A stretch of DNA of 64,000 bases from Tolypothrix sp. FACHB-123 (GTDB lineage: Bacteria > Cyanobacteriota > Cyanobacteriia > Cyanobacteriales > Nostocaceae). Within the stretch, counting starts at the first letter, position 1. Each line of letters opens with the position of its first letter. The stretch spans positions 186,001 through 250,000 of the forward strand of contig NZ_JACJRE010000002.1 in NCBI RefSeq assembly GCF_014697075.1, in the 5' to 3' direction. The notes beneath the pieces were generated by a model, which was not told where the DNA came from, made no database searches, and was given only the letters and a program-made list of their open reading frames with translations. Below are positions 19,485 to 27,962 of the stretch, piece after piece. Position numbers and translations under genes: made by a program.

Positions 19485-21227
19485 ATGATACAACCTGAAT
19501 TTAAACCTTTAATTGAAATATTAACCAACAAATTGTTCAGAATTCCTGAATACCAACGTCATTACAGCTGGCAACAAAAGCAAAGAAATGAATTATTTGA
19601 AGATATCAAAAAACTTGAGAAATCAAGGGAAAAGTATGAAGACAGGATGCATTTCATGGCAACTGTTGTTTGCTTAAAAACAAAAGATAGAGAGCAAGTT
19701 GGTTCTAATACTTTCTATATTTATGATGTTGTGGATGGGCAACAACGTTTAACAACTTTAGTTATTTTATTAAAAGCTATCAGTATTAAATTGACTGATG
19801 ACGACCAAAATGATGAGGCGAGAGAGTTAACTAAATTATTAGTAAAAGATTCAGGACGACTGATTATTCTTCAAAATAATCATGACAATAGATTTATTTT
19901 AAGAAATTATTTAGAAAATGGTAATAAACCAGATAAATCTGATATAAAGACTGTGGCTGATCGTAATCTATCAGAAGCAATTAAAGATTGCGAAAAATTT
20001 GTCAATTCTAATGTCAATTCAGTAAATCTGCTTGCATTAATAAAAAACCATCTCTATTTTATTTTTCAATCATTGGAAGATAAAGGTGCGGTATATACAA
20101 TTTTTGAAGTTCTGAATAGTCGGGGGCTAGATGTTGACTGGCTAGACAAATGTAAAAGTTTATTAATGGGATTACTTTATGAATATGCAAGTAGTCCTGA
20201 TAATGATACTCTATTTAGCCAACACTTAAATGAACTTCATAGCTATTGGTCTGAAATATATAGAGAAATTGGTCTGCAAAACATTCCAGGGCATGAAATA
20301 ATACGATTTGCTGCAACATTAAAACAAGAAAGTGACGCAGGAAGACCAATTAGTTCAGAGGATGCACTTGATTTTTTTAAAGAAGACTGCGTAAAAGAAT
20401 CAAGTAATGATTTAATAATAAATAAGATTATTAAAAATACAGTTTGGTTGAAAGAAATTACCTCTTGCTTATTTAAATTGTATTCTGATAAAAGAAGAAA
20501 GGCAGTTACTGACATTACACAAGCCAGATTGTTAGCTGTAGCAATTATGCTCAGAAAAGACTTAAGAGAAGAAGAGAGGAACAAACTTCTTGAGCAATGG
20601 GAACGTACTTCCTTTAAAATTTATGGTCTTTTCAGAAAAGATTCACGTACAAAAGTTGGTGATTATGTACGTGTAGCAAAAAAAATCAGAAGAAATGCTA
20701 GTGCAAGTGTTACCGATTTGCTGCTTTCCATAGCCGAAATAGGTAGCGATTTTGATATTAATCTAGCTGCTGAAGAACTGAAAAAACATGACTTTTATAG
20801 TGACTGGCAAAAAGAACTAAGATATTTCTTTTTCAGATATGAAGAACATTTAGCCAGAAACAATGGTAGTCAACTTGACTCAATTATTTGGAATGAGATA
20901 TGGGAATCAAATCTGAACGATACGGTAGAACATATTTTACCGCAAGATAAGAGTAATGTTTCATGGCAACACTTTACAGAAGATGAACATAAGGAATTCT
21001 TACATTCTATTGGTAATCTTTGTTTACTTTCACCGAAATTAAACTCAGAAGCAAGCAATAAAAGCTTTAGTGATAAAAAAGAAACATATAAGAAAGCTAA
21101 ACTAATTTCTATAAATGAAATTATTTTTAATAATGCTACAGAGCGTAGTATGTGGGATAAAGAAGCAATCAAACACAGAACTGAAAATTTAACTAAATTT
21201 GCTATAGAACAATGGAAGGATTTATAG
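19485..21227 (+). CDS. DUF262/DUF1524 (GmrSD-like) restriction-type protein
   Basis: The 580-residue protein starts with a DUF262 ParB-like domain: RIPEYQRHYSWQ at about 19-30 and DGQQRLTTL at about 86-94, probably an NTP-using domain. It ends with a DUF1524 HNH-type nuclease: VEHILPQ with His about 482, then SIGNLCLLSPKLNSEASN. This single-chain layout is that of GmrSD-type, modification-dependent type IV restriction proteins, so defence against modified phage DNA is the likely role. The gene is AT-rich and about 2.2 kb around it lacks HIP1 sites, unlike its neighbours, which suggests acquisition. Toxin-antitoxin genes follow it. Confidence 0.82.
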   Translation: MIQPEFKPLIEILTNKLFRIPEYQRHYSWQQKQRNELFEDIKKLEKSREKYEDRMHFMATVVCLKTKDREQVGSNTFYIYDVVDGQQRLTTLVILLKAISIKLTDDDQNDEARELTKLLVKDSGRLIILQNNHDNRFILRNYLENGNKPDKSDIKTVADRNLSEAIKDCEKFVNSNVNSVNLLALIKNHLYFIFQSLEDKGAVYTIFEVLNSRGLDVDWLDKCKSLLMGLLYEYASSPDNDTLFSQHLNELHSYWSEIYREIGLQNIPGHEIIRFAATLKQESDAGRPISSEDALDFFKEDCVKESSNDLIINKIIKNTVWLKEITSCLFKLYSDKRRKAVTDITQARLLAVAIMLRKDLREEERNKLLEQWERTSFKIYGLFRKDSRTKVGDYVRVAKKIRRNASASVTDLLLSIAEIGSDFDINLAAEELKKHDFYSDWQKELRYFFFRYEEHLARNNGSQLDSIIWNEIWESNLNDTVEHILPQDKSNVSWQHFTEDEHKEFLHSIGNLCLLSPKLNSEASNKSFSDKKETYKKAKLISINEIIFNNATERSMWDKEAIKHRTENLTKFAIEQWKDL

Positions 21228-21358
21228 GTTTCTGGTAAATGATTTTATATTCTACACATCACTAGATAAGCTAAAAATGAGCGATCGCATCGCGCTTATT
21301 TCAGCTTTAAGTAGTGCTAGGTTAAAAAATATCCAATTAACTAAGTTTGTTCAGTTTT

Positions 21359-21589
21359 ATGGCTGTAAATTATCAAGACATTATTACGATTGAACCAGGA
21401 AAGCGAGGTGGTAAGCCTTGTATTCGAGGTATGAGAATTACTGTATATGATGTTTTGTCATATCTTGCATCTGGTATGACATACGAGGAAGTACTGAATG
21501 ACTTTCCTTATTTAACACAAGAAGATATTTTAGCTTGCTTAAGCTATGCAGCTGATAGAGAACAGAAAATGCTGATAATGCAAGCATGA
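21359..21589 (+). CDS. DUF433 antitoxin
   Basis: The 76-residue protein, from ATG 21359, starts MAVNYQDIITIEPGKRGGKPCIRGMRITV, the typical DUF433 helix-turn-helix start with the GKPCIRGMRITV core. It should neutralise the PIN-like toxin encoded next, whose start overlaps its stop by ATGA (21586-21589). A TTG four codons upstream is open but unlikely to be the start. Confidence 0.88.
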   Translation: MAVNYQDIITIEPGKRGGKPCIRGMRITVYDVLSYLASGMTYEEVLNDFPYLTQEDILACLSYAADREQKMLIMQA

Positions 21590-21918
21590 AGTTACTATTT
21601 GACCATAACCTATCACCTTCCTTAGTAGATAAACTTGCTGATATTTACCCAAATTCTCAGCATGTTGTTGTCTTGGGTTTGGATCGAGCAGACGATAGAA
21701 TTGTGTGGGAGTATGCGCAACAAACAGGATTTACTGTTGTTACCAGAGATGCTGATTTTAATGAATTGAGTGTTTTGCGAGGATTTCCACCCAAAGTAAT
21801 TTGGATTCGTCGGGGTAATTGTTCGACAAATCAGATTGAAGAAATTTTGCGATCGCATTTAGAGGATATTCAAGCCTTTGAAAAAAACCCAAGTTTGGGA
21901 GTTTTGACACTTTATTAG
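21586..21918 (+). CDS. DUF5615 PIN-like toxin
   Basis: The 110-residue protein is a compact PIN-like fold. It has FDHNLSPSL at the N-terminus with the first acidic residue, VVTRDADF in the middle with two Asp, and KVIWIRRGNCST near the end. Such proteins are the predicted RNase partners of DUF433 antitoxins. The overlap with the antitoxin gene implies coupled translation. All acidic residues expected for metal binding appear intact, so it should be active. Confidence 0.87.
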   Translation: MKLLFDHNLSPSLVDKLADIYPNSQHVVVLGLDRADDRIVWEYAQQTGFTVVTRDADFNELSVLRGFPPKVIWIRRGNCSTNQIEEILRSHLEDIQAFEKNPSLGVLTLY

Positions 21919-21938
21919 AGTAACTTGTAAAGCATAAT

Positions 21939-22196
21939 ATGGAACCTGAGTATGATTTTAGTCAAGGTAAGCGAGGGGCAATTCAATCTACACCACCAGG
22001 AAAAACTAGAATTACAATTCGCTTAGATGATGAAATACTGACATGGTTCCGTGACCAAGTTAACGCAGCAGGTGGAGGAAATTACCAAACTTTAATTAAC
22101 GATGCATCGCATGAGTATATTCAGCAGCGCCGTGAACCATTAGAAGAAATATTACGGCGAGTTTTGCGAGAGGAACTAGATCGCATAAGAAAATGA
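21939..22196 (+). CDS. BrnA-type ribbon-helix-helix antitoxin, without BrnT
   Basis: The 85-residue protein has DFSQGKRGAI, then PGKTRITIRLDDEILTWFRDQV and GGGNYQTLIND, the BrnA/CopG-like DNA-binding pattern. Normally the BrnT toxin gene lies just upstream. Here that place is taken by the DUF433/DUF5615 pair, 20 bases away. It may be an orphan, may act on a distant BrnT, or may be part of a three-gene unit. Confidence 0.8.
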   Translation: MEPEYDFSQGKRGAIQSTPPGKTRITIRLDDEILTWFRDQVNAAGGGNYQTLINDASHEYIQQRREPLEEILRRVLREELDRIRK

Positions 22197-22243
22197 AATA
22201 GCGATCGCCTACACAAGATTCACATAAATAAAATTATCCCAAA

Positions 22244-22270
22244 TTGTAGGGGCGTGGTTTCCCCGCCCTT
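22244..22270. repeat. GTAGGGGC-type palindromic repeat
   Basis: TGTAGGGGCG and CCCCGCCCTTA form an imperfect inverted repeat. Related TAGGGGC/GCCCCTA elements occur at 27930-27956, 45112-45136 and 62490-62534. Confidence 0.5.
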
Positions 22271-22301
22271 AACAACATCCACGAACAAAGAAAACCATTC
22301 T

Positions 22302-23036
22302 TTAAGTTAATTGTAGCCTCAAAAAATCAATAAATTCCAGCAATTCTGTATCAGAGAGATGATAACGCGATCGCTTTCCATATCTCTGTTGTAAATATTC
22401 TCTTCCCTGCTCTGGTGACCAATTTAATTGGTCTAAATATATATCGCTTTGAGCAATAAAACTTGCACGAACTTCTGACATATCTATATTATTAGATATT
22501 TCCTGATGCTGTTTATCTTTATGTTGCAAATTATTAATTTTGAGACTAACTTTTTGCCCTAAAGCTTGCCAATCTATTTCTCTATGACCATCCCAACTCA
22601 CGCCTATAGAACGAAAAGTGACGGGATTATAAATTGTACAAAAAACAATAGTTTTCTCTCCAGGACTAACAGCAATAGTCAGTGGTTTAATTAACTGTTC
22701 ATAAGTCAAAACATCAAGTGAAAGTAACAAACTTTTGGAAAAATAAGATTCGCTTCCCGATCGCACAATATAGGGCTTATCTGCCAAAATATGTAAATCC
22801 GTTTTTTCAGCTTCTCCATAAGAAGTTTCTACTTTCTTATTCACTTCTATTCCTGTAATTAACCCAGTTAATGCTTTGTCATAAATTGGTATTTGTTTTT
22901 GCTCATCGGATAACATATACCAACAGTGGTCACTTTCTTTGCTGACAAAAACATACTGAGGCTTAGGGATAGAGCCGAACCCTAATTTTACTTTCATAGC
23001 TTTGGTGATGTTTTGGTAAAGAGAATTTAGGAGCAA
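22302..23036 (-). CDS. Hypothetical protein
   Basis: The 244-residue soluble protein is not recognised with confidence. It begins near MKVKLGFGSIPKPQYVFVSKE if the second ATG (22997) is used, which fits better than the first. The N-terminal 160 residues look beta-rich. The C-terminal segment WSPEQGREYLQQRYGKRSRYHL with LSDTELLEFIDFLR resembles, from memory, tails seen in cyanobacterial plasmid and phage proteins, but I cannot confirm this. It is AT-rich and lies in the accessory block beside the Uma2 gene. Confidence 0.6.
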   Translation of the reverse strand: MLLNSLYQNITKAMKVKLGFGSIPKPQYVFVSKESDHCWYMLSDEQKQIPIYDKALTGLITGIEVNKKVETSYGEAEKTDLHILADKPYIVRSGSESYFSKSLLLSLDVLTYEQLIKPLTIAVSPGEKTIVFCTIYNPVTFRSIGVSWDGHREIDWQALGQKVSLKINNLQHKDKQHQEISNNIDMSEVRASFIAQSDIYLDQLNWSPEQGREYLQQRYGKRSRYHLSDTELLEFIDFLRLQLT

Positions 23037-23126
23037 TTTTCGCTAAATTGCGCCGTTTAGTGATTATTTCCTTTACAGATATAATTCCCACATCATCGAG
23101 CTATTTAACAGAAAGTTATGCCAATT

Positions 23127-23849
23127 TTAAATTAAATTTTCCGGTTCTATGCCTAAATCTTTCAATCTCGCTGTTAATAATAGCACCTGTTGTTCTGCCG
23201 CTAACCGACGCTGTGCTTGAAAATTGGCTTGTTCTTCTGCTTCCTGAATACGTTCATCTGGCGTGAGTAATTTTTCTCCATCCTCGTCATACCAGTACAA
23301 CCACTCTCGTACAATCCCTTGATAAATTCCCCGTTCTTGACCAATTCCTAAACCAATTTGTGGTAACCAAACAGGACTACCTGACATTAATAAATATTCA
23401 CCATCTACAAGTTGGTAAACTTCCAAAGCTGGCTTTTTACGACGGAAAGGATTGTAGATAACATAGTATAAAATGCCTAACTGTTTGGCATAAAATTCTT
23501 TTTTACTGCTGTATTCTCCCTGATGGATTTGGGACACAACTTCTAAAGCCAAAATTGGCGATCGCTCTTCTTCCCATAAAACATAACTTAAGCGTAAGCT
23601 TTCATCAATAAAGCGCTTCACTCCCAAGCTCAGAAATCCATTCGGGACAAGGGCTGGCTGGTTAGGGTCATAATAAATACCCATATTCACCCCAAAAAAC
23701 CAATCCCAACGTTCTGACCAGTTTATCGCCAGAGTACTTTCGAGTAGTGCAGGGATGAGATGTTGTAATTGATTATCCACAGGAGTGTCATCAGAATTGG
23801 GTAATTCTTCGGAAGATGGTAAACAGTGTAACGGGTTGTAGTTTAACAT
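23127..23849 (-). CDS. Uma2 family (DUF820) putative restriction endonuclease
   Basis: The 240-residue protein (start MLNYNPLHCLPSSEEL) contains the PD-(D/E)XK core typical of Uma2: a DES region followed by PILALEVVSQIHQGEYSSKKEFYAKQLGILYYVIYNP, where E...K are catalytic candidates. The C-terminus is a short coiled coil (ADERIQEAEEQANFQAQRR-like). Uma2 genes are massively amplified in filamentous cyanobacteria, and their role is not settled. An upstream extension to 23918 is open but hydrophobic and out of character. Confidence 0.82.
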   Translation of the reverse strand: MLNYNPLHCLPSSEELPNSDDTPVDNQLQHLIPALLESTLAINWSERWDWFFGVNMGIYYDPNQPALVPNGFLSLGVKRFIDESLRLSYVLWEEERSPILALEVVSQIHQGEYSSKKEFYAKQLGILYYVIYNPFRRKKPALEVYQLVDGEYLLMSGSPVWLPQIGLGIGQERGIYQGIVREWLYWYDEDGEKLLTPDERIQEAEEQANFQAQRRLAAEQQVLLLTARLKDLGIEPENLI

Positions 23850-24026
23850 AAGCGTTATGGTAAATGTTGACTTTATATAGATTGTTGCAAACAAAGCGTA
23901 ATTAAATATAACTAGCAAGGGATGTCATTAGTCATTATTCATTGGTAGAGAGTGCAAGACTATTTAAATTTTGTAATATAGTCTGGGTTATTTACACCAA
24001 CTTACTTATGACACGCGCAGCGCCAT

Positions 24027-24053
24027 AAAAAAGAGCGGGTTTTACCCGCCCTC
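24027..24053 (-). terminator. Rho-independent terminator after ndhD
   Basis: On the minus strand GAGGGCGGGT pairs with ACCCGCTC around a 3-base loop, followed by six T residues. It lies 34 bases beyond the ndhD stop. Confidence 0.85.
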
Positions 24054-24086
24054 AAATTAATAGTCATATTAACTATTAATCTCGTT

Positions 24087-25661
24087 CTAATTACCAATTT
24101 CTGGCGCAACTAAAGAAACTTTGGGTACTTCTTTTTGCTGTGCTAATGTTGGCACTGAATTACGTAACCTTTCTGTTAACTGTACTGTTGTAGAGTCATA
24201 AATCTGAGTTAACAGCTTAGGATAGAAACCAATACCAATAATTGGTACTAACAAACAGGCAATGATAAAGACTTCGCGTGGTTCTGCGTCTATCAAAGCT
24301 TGGTGAGAAACTAATTCTTCGTTCTCTTGTCCATAGAAAATTTCGCGTAACATTGACAGCAAATAAATTGGCGTTAAGATCACCCCAACTGCCATCAAAA
24401 ATACTACAATGACTTTAAATGTGGAGTTATATGCATCGCTGGTAGCAAAGCCTACAAACACCATTAATTCTGCTACGAACCCACTCATTCCTGGCAAAGC
24501 TAAAGAAGCCATTGAACAGGCAGTAAACATAGCGAAAATTTTTTGCATCTTCTTGCCGACACCACCCATTTCATCCAACATCAGGGTATGTGTCCGGTCA
24601 TAAGTTGCACCGACAAGAAAGAACAAACTTGCCCCAATCAAACCGTGGGAAACCATTTGTAATACTGCCCCACTTAATCCCAAATCTGTGAAGGAGGCAA
24701 TACCAATGGTGACAAAGCCCATGTGAGAAATTGAGGAGTAGGCGATTTTCCGCTTCAGGTTACGCTGGGCAAAAGATGTCAGGGCGGCGTAGATGATATT
24801 AACTACCCCCAATACCACCAAGACGGGCGCAAAATAAGCGTGGGCATCGGGTAGCATTTGGGCATTCATCCGAATTAAGGCATAACCACCCATTTTCAGG
24901 AGAATACCAGCCAGTAACATATGCACAGGGGCTGTAGCTTCACCGTGAGCATCTGGGAGCCAGGTATGTAAAGGAATGATTGGCAACTTAACAGCGTAGG
25001 CAATCAGAAACCCAGCATATAGTGCTAGCTGGAAATTGAGAGCGAAGTCCTTAAGAGCAAGCGCCCTCATATCGAAAGTTACTGTATCGCCGTAAAATCC
25101 CATTGTCAGGGCAGACAGCAAAATAAACAGCGACCCGCCAGCGGTGTACAAAATAAACTTTGTCGCCGCATATTGCCGCTTTTTGCCCCCCCAAATTGAC
25201 AGCAGGAAGTAGATTGGCACTAGTTCCAGTTCCCACACCAGGAAAAATAACAGCATATCCTGGACAGCGAACACGGCAATCTGACCGCCATACATTGCCA
25301 GAATCAAGAAGTAAAATAACTTCGGCTTAAACGTTACAGGCCAGGCTGCTAAAATTGCCAGCGTGGTAATGAATCCAGTCAAAATAATCAGGGGCATTGA
25401 TAAGCCATCTGCCCCTACTGACCAATTCAAATCCAGCTGTGGTACCCAGGGGTAACTCTCGACCAACTGCAAATCGGGATTTGAGAAATCGTACCCAGTA
25501 TAAAAAGCGTAAACAATCAGTGCGAAATCTATCAGCCCTACAATCAGGGAATACCAGCGCACTGTTTTGCCGTCTTTATCTGGGATGATGGGAATCAGTA
25601 GCGACGCGGCTATTGGCAACAGAATAATCGTCGTCAGCCACGGGAAATTAGCTGTATTCAT
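24087..25661 (-). CDS. ndhD: NAD(P)H-quinone oxidoreductase chain 4 (NdhD, NDH-1)
   Basis: The 524-residue antiporter-like proton-channel subunit of the thylakoid NDH-1 complex takes part in respiration and cyclic electron flow. About 14 hydrophobic helices are visible. [15 protein letters not shown] carries the essential Glu in helix 5. [38 protein letters not shown] is the canonical NuoM/ND4 core with its Lys and His. It lies 2.3 kb downstream of ndhF on the same strand, which suggests the NdhD1/NdhF1 pair. The gap between them holds transferred and decayed genes. Confidence 0.95.
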   Translation of the reverse strand: MNTANFPWLTTIILLPIAASLLIPIIPDKDGKTVRWYSLIVGLIDFALIVYAFYTGYDFSNPDLQLVESYPWVPQLDLNWSVGADGLSMPLIILTGFITTLAILAAWPVTFKPKLFYFLILAMYGGQIAVFAVQDMLLFFLVWELELVPIYFLLSIWGGKKRQYAATKFILYTAGGSLFILLSALTMGFYGDTVTFDMRALALKDFALNFQLALYAGFLIAYAVKLPIIPLHTWLPDAHGEATAPVHMLLAGILLKMGGYALIRMNAQMLPDAHAYFAPVLVVLGVVNIIYAALTSFAQRNLKRKIAYSSISHMGFVTIGIASFTDLGLSGAVLQMVSHGLIGASLFFLVGATYDRTHTLMLDEMGGVGKKMQKIFAMFTACSMASLALPGMSGFVAELMVFVGFATSDAYNSTFKVIVVFLMAVGVILTPIYLLSMLREIFYGQENEELVSHQALIDAEPREVFIIACLLVPIIGIGFYPKLLTQIYDSTTVQLTERLRNSVPTLAQQKEVPKVSLVAPEIGN

Positions 25662-25929
25662 CGCAATTCGTCTGCAATCAAAAACGTTTTTGGCAAAAAG
25701 TCACTAGCTATTAAGTAGCAGCTTTTTCGAGATTTGCTCTCCCTTGTTAGGTTGATTTAACAAAAATGGCAATCTCCTATTTTTTATTTTGGGAGTCTTT
25801 TTTGACAGTTGGGGGTGCGGAATGTGGGTTAGGATACTCCCCATCAAGTCAAAAATTTACCCTAAAAAAGCCGCTAAACTATAATTCTAGCGATCGCGTG
25901 ACTGAGTTTGCTGTATCCCAACAGGTCTT

Positions 25930-26194
25930 ATGATAATCGAACAAATTAAAAGTCAGATTCGTTATGTCACCAACTTAGATGGAGAAACAACAGATGTACT
26001 CGTTCCTCTAGAACTTTGGCAACATCTGAATAAGTTCCATAAATTCTGATAACGTCAGTGGTTTAGCTTTGATTGAGGAACAAGAGCCAAAAGCGCAAAT
26101 ATTAGCCGATTTGCAAGAGTCAGTGCGACAAGTAGCATTAGGAGAAACTTTCCCAGTTTCAGAGCTTTGGGACTATAGTAAGCGATTTGATTGA
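25930..26194 (+). pseudogene. Frameshifted toxin-antitoxin antitoxin gene
   Basis: ATG 25930 opens MIIEQIKSQIRYVTNLDGETTDVLVPLELWQHLNKFHKF and stops at 26049. One frame over, the sequence continues LIEEQEPKAQILADLQESVRQVALGETFPVSELWD and stops at 26194. Together these read as one roughly 88-residue cyanobacterial antitoxin, with the frameshift near 26040. No matching toxin follows directly. A sequencing error cannot be excluded, but nearby decay supports a real pseudogene. Confidence 0.65.
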
Positions 26195-26243
26195 GTTTTT
26201 TTTAGTAAAATAGACAAGGAAAGTTGATAAGGGAAATTCGATT

Positions 26244-26474
26244 ATGTCATCTCCAGCGATCGCTACTGTTATTAAGATGATGGAATCTTTATCTGAAGAT
26301 GTGCAAGAAAGAGTTGTAGAACATCTCCGAGAGTACCTGGAAGATTTGCAAGATGAATTGAAATGGAATAAATCATTTAAGAAAACTCAACAACAACTAA
26401 TTACATCTGCCCAATCTGCTAAAAGAGAGATTGCAGAAGGACTTGCAAAACCAATGAACTATGAAAATTTATGA
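26244..26474 (+). CDS. Antitoxin of a RelE/ParE-type module
   Basis: The 76-residue protein is helical and mostly charged, with MMESLSEDVQERVVEHLREYLEDLQDELKW. It resembles the small antitoxin or XRE-less partner paired with RelE-like toxins in cyanobacteria. Its stop overlaps the toxin start by ATGA at 26471-26474. Confidence 0.75.
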   Translation: MSSPAIATVIKMMESLSEDVQERVVEHLREYLEDLQDELKWNKSFKKTQQQLITSAQSAKREIAEGLAKPMNYENL

Positions 26475-26764
26475 AGTCTGCAACTCTTCCTTCTTTTTGG
26501 GATAAATATCAGTCTCTTGAAAAGCAAGTTAGACAGAGTGCAAGAAAAGCTTATCAGCTATGGAGAGAAAATCCTTTTCATCCGTCTTTGCATTTCAAAT
26601 GTATAAATAACGAGGAGAATATTTGGTCTGTCAGAATAACTCGCAATTATCGAGCAATTGGGGTTTTGGAGGGTGACACAGTTACATGGTTCTGGATAGG
26701 TAGCCATGACGATTATGAAAGCTTTTTTTCACAACACGATCGCTATTTGATTTACCACTTATAA
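26471..26764 (+). CDS. RelE/ParE-like toxin
   Basis: The 97-residue protein begins MKSATLPSFWDKYQSLEKQVRQSARKAYQLW and ends with WSVRITRNYRAIGVLEGDTVTWFWIGSHDDYESFF, the beta-sheet core typical of RelE-superfamily mRNA interferases, with Arg residues in the RITRNYRA strand. Overlap with the antitoxin gene and a complete fold suggest an intact module. Confidence 0.82.
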   Translation: MKSATLPSFWDKYQSLEKQVRQSARKAYQLWRENPFHPSLHFKCINNEENIWSVRITRNYRAIGVLEGDTVTWFWIGSHDDYESFFSQHDRYLIYHL

Positions 26765-26819
26765 TAAAATTTCATATTTTGAATAACACATCGCTAAAGC
26801 AGAAACGCCAATAAGAAAA

Positions 26820-27046
26820 CTAAGCTGCATATCTAATAATTTCTAATTCTGCTCCATTATTAATAGCTGACTCTGCTTTTTGTAAAACCTGTTCGGTAAC
26901 TGCATCACTTAAATAATATTCACCACAGTTATCACAAATTTCTGCTGGAACTTTTTTAAGACAATAATACATTCATCTCTTTCTAATGTCACAGTTACTA
27001 AACCAGGTTTATTTTCTCCATGATGAAAAATTACGCATTTCATCAT
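26820..27046 (-). pseudogene. YgiT/MqsA-type zinc-finger antitoxin, frameshifted
   Basis: Minus-strand ATG 27046 reads MMKCVIFHHGENKPGLVTVTLERDECIIVLKK, then goes out of frame at an A6 run near 26953. One base over, it continues VPAEICDNCGEYYLSDAVTEQVLQKAESAINNGAELEIIRYAA and stops at 26820. The total length of 227 bases is one short of a whole number of codons. The first zinc-finger pair is CVIF instead of CxxC, and the second (CDNC) is intact, so the gene is decaying even if the indel is an error. Confidence 0.72.
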
Positions 27047-27235
27047 CTTTTTCTCCTAGTTTTAAAACCATCTAACCAAATATTAGCATCAGGAATATAA
27101 GCTATTACTACATATCCTGTATCTGTAGCTTCGTCGTAGGAAAATACAACATGAATCGGTTTACCTTCTATAAAATCTAATATTAGATAACTGGGGTAGG
27201 GTGTATAATCAGGATTTTCTTCTAAGTAAGCCGTG
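27043..27235 (-). pseudogene. DUF4258 toxin fragment (C-terminal part only)
   Basis: The minus strand reads YLEENPDYTPYPSYLILDFIEGKPIHVVFSYDE, then VVIAYIPDANIWLDGFKTRRKR and a stop at 27043. This is the C-terminal 60 or so residues of a DUF4258 protein, the usual partner of YgiT-type antitoxins. The N-terminal third is missing: the frame hits a stop just upstream, where truncated kinase sequence begins. Its stop overlaps the antitoxin start (TGATGATG). Confidence 0.72.
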
Positions 27236-27773
27236 GTGAAAATTTACAACTATGTAACAAAGAATTAAGCAGAATAATTTGAGTTAAATTTAACACGTTG
27301 TGTACTGTAGTTTCCTTTTTACCGCGACGTAAAACAATATTATGGGGTTTAATATCCCGATGAATCATCCCGTATTGTTGGTGAATATATTCTAAAGCCT
27401 GTCCGATTTGGTCAATAAACAACAGCGCATCATCTTCTGATAATTGCCCATATTCATCAACATAATCATTCAAATCTGTACCATCAATAAACTCCATCAC
27501 CATTCCCCACAGCCCATCTTCCTGAATCATTTTATGGACTTTGACAACATGGGGATGAGAAAAAGCGCGGAGATTAAAAGCCTCATTAACAAATCTTTCC
27601 TGTTGCTTAGGAAAATCTTTAGCCCTTTGTCGCTTCCCGTTAAGGGTTTTCATAGCGACTAACTCCCCAGTGCTTGTTTCTATCGCACTATAGGTAATAC
27701 CAAAACCACCTTCACCCAACACATCTTGAATAATATATTTACCATCACTGATAGATTGATTGGGTATCCACAT
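27222..27773 (-). pseudogene. Truncated Ser/Thr protein kinase (N-terminal half)
   Basis: The 183-residue frame begins MWIPNQSISDGKYIIQDVLGEGGFGITYSA and keeps the P-loop GEGGFG, the Lys in AMKTL and the catalytic loop HRDIKPHN. It then leaves the kinase sequence after RRGKKET. The DFG motif, activation segment and C-lobe are absent. About 26 unrelated residues (VHNVLNLTQIILL...) follow before the stop, ending at the DUF4258 fragment. It cannot make a working kinase. The break looks like a rearrangement or an insertion scar. Confidence 0.85.
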
Positions 27774-27889
27774 ACGTAGATGTAATAATAAATATTTTTA
27801 TACATTACATGGCAATTTTAGATCAAATAAACGTATATGGCTTGTATTAAAAAATCTTGTCATCTTTTCAGATACAACTCTCAATTACT

Positions 27890-27956
27890 CTCTGCGACTC
27901 TGCGCCTCTGCGTGAGATAAAAAATAATGTAGGGGCGGACAGCCCGCCCACCCCTA
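27890..27956. repeat. CTCTGCG tandem repeat and TAGGGG...CCCCTA palindrome
   Basis: Three 8-base units CTCTGCGA, CTCTGCGC and CTCTGCGT are followed, from 27930, by an inverted repeat TAGGGG/CCCCTA with GCGG/CCGC inside. Both lie just beyond the ndhF stop on the minus strand, so the palindrome could double as a terminator. Confidence 0.6.
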
Positions 27957-27962
27957 TGAAAA

